5,968 nt of DNA, from positions 1 through 5,968 of the forward strand of contig JAGRJB010000188.1 of NCBI GenBank assembly GCA_020442965.1, in the 5' to 3' direction. Positions 5,448 to 5,968 of this stretch are shown here, piece after piece. The stretch's first letter is position 1, and each line of letters starts with the position of its first letter. The notes under the pieces are model-generated. The model made no database searches. It was not told the origin of the DNA and saw nothing but the letters and a program-made list of their open reading frames with translations. Both the position numbers and the translations under genes were made by a program. The stretch comes from Pseudomonadales bacterium. GTDB lineage: Bacteria > Pseudomonadota > Gammaproteobacteria > Steroidobacterales > Steroidobacteraceae.

Positions 5448-5968
5448 CACGCGGGCGGACGAGCGAGCGGCGCGCCCGGTGGCACGTTGAACCAGACCAT
5501 TTGAGTCGAGGTTGCAAGGAGTCGGCGCGAGCGTGACCAGATTCGTGTCAGTTGATCGTAGTAACCAAAGCGCGCTGCCTGGTTGCTGGCCTCCACCAGC
5601 ACGAAATCGTCGCGGACGCGTGCCACGTCGGCTGAATCGGCATGAAAATGTACCGACATCGTTACCGTGGAGATCTTCGATAGATCCGCGTAGTGCATGA
5701 AAATTCGAGGCAGAGGCGTGTCGGCGATTGCCAGGAGTCGAGCGTAGTCGAGCGGCTGGCCGTCCTTGAGTCGCGTCCAGGTGAGCGTGCGCATGCCGAG
5801 GCAACGTTCGCCGACGTTGCCCGCAGCCATGCGCAGATCGAAACTGTCAACCCAGGTGACCGGTGCGATATTCGCCGCGACCGGTGCGAGTTCTTCTGGA
5901 GCCGCACACATCGGCATCGTCACGGAGGCTATGTCGTCGGTGGCGCGGCGCCTCGCAAAGATCGCCGA
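5447..5968 (-). CDS. TesB-like acyl-CoA thioesterase family protein, C-terminal part
   Basis: The last 173 residues of a thioesterase-family protein are visible; the gene runs off the right edge. A GTG at 5923 and ATG at 5917 exist, but the frame stays open to 5968 and encodes a linker-like FARRR segment typical of the middle of these proteins, so the start is outside the window. The visible part is the second hotdog half: LTWTRLKDGQPLDYARLLAI, then ADTPLPRIF, then TVTMSVHFHAD, and near the end LLATSTQMVWF, which fits the E. coli TesB strand carrying its catalytic Gln. The Asp that TesB has in the strand before IYFH appears replaced here by Thr, so catalysis may differ or rely on the missing half. 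Members cleave acyl-CoA to free fatty acid and CoA in the cytoplasm; chain length cannot be predicted. The stop overlaps the PGPGW gene by ATGA, so the two share an mRNA. Confidence 0.82.
   Translation of the reverse strand, partial: SAIFARRRATDDIASVTMPMCAAPEELAPVAANIAPVTWVDSFDLRMAAGNVGERCLGMRTLTWTRLKDGQPLDYARLLAIADTPLPRIFMHYADLSKISTVTMSVHFHADSADVARVRDDFVLVEASNQAARFGYYDQLTRIWSRSRRLLATSTQMVWFNVPPGAPLARPPA

Noticed and set aside
5448..5804. Upstream extension of the PGPGW frame
   Set aside because: It lies out of frame within the thioesterase gene, and the ATGA overlap at 5447 gives a natural start right before the first helix.

Overview
The window reads as a GC-rich chromosomal segment of a Gram-negative, outer-membrane-bearing proteobacterium, probably a gammaproteobacterium. 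Three things support this: an MlaA/VacJ outer-membrane lipoprotein, a PEP-CTERM protein that implies an exosortase system elsewhere in the genome, and densely packed GC-rich genes. No phage, transposon, RNA gene or CRISPR array is visible, so this looks like ordinary chromosome. Organism identity is inference only.

Layout. Positions 2-3725 carry four plus-strand genes: a SRPBCC/START-like protein at the left edge (2-487), a secreted PEP-CTERM protein with a thrombospondin-C-like domain (656-1453), a secreted alpha/beta hydrolase (1612-2931) and MlaA (2928-3725). The last two overlap by ATGA and form a translationally coupled pair. Positions 3737-5968 carry three minus-strand genes, read from the right edge leftward: the C-terminal part of a TesB-like acyl-CoA thioesterase (5447-5968, cut by the edge), a small PGPGW membrane protein coupled to it by ATGA (5187-5447), and a ClC chloride/proton antiporter (3737-5074). 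The two blocks converge at 3725/3737, where a short hairpin spans both stop codons.

How the genes work together. The hydrolase and MlaA probably act on or near outer-membrane lipid: MlaA removes mislocalised phospholipid from the outer leaflet, and the coupled exported hydrolase has a Ser-His arrangement fit for an ester substrate. This link is inferred from gene order. The thioesterase/PGPGW pair and the ClC transporter share a strand, but the ClC gene has its own 112-base leader with a perfect inverted repeat, so it may be expressed separately.

Most notable is the PEP-CTERM protein. Its whole mature ectodomain follows the C-terminal signature domain of animal thrombospondins/COMP, which suggests a calcium-dependent surface or matrix lectin-like module. 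I see no clear evidence of a multi-gene undescribed system in this window.
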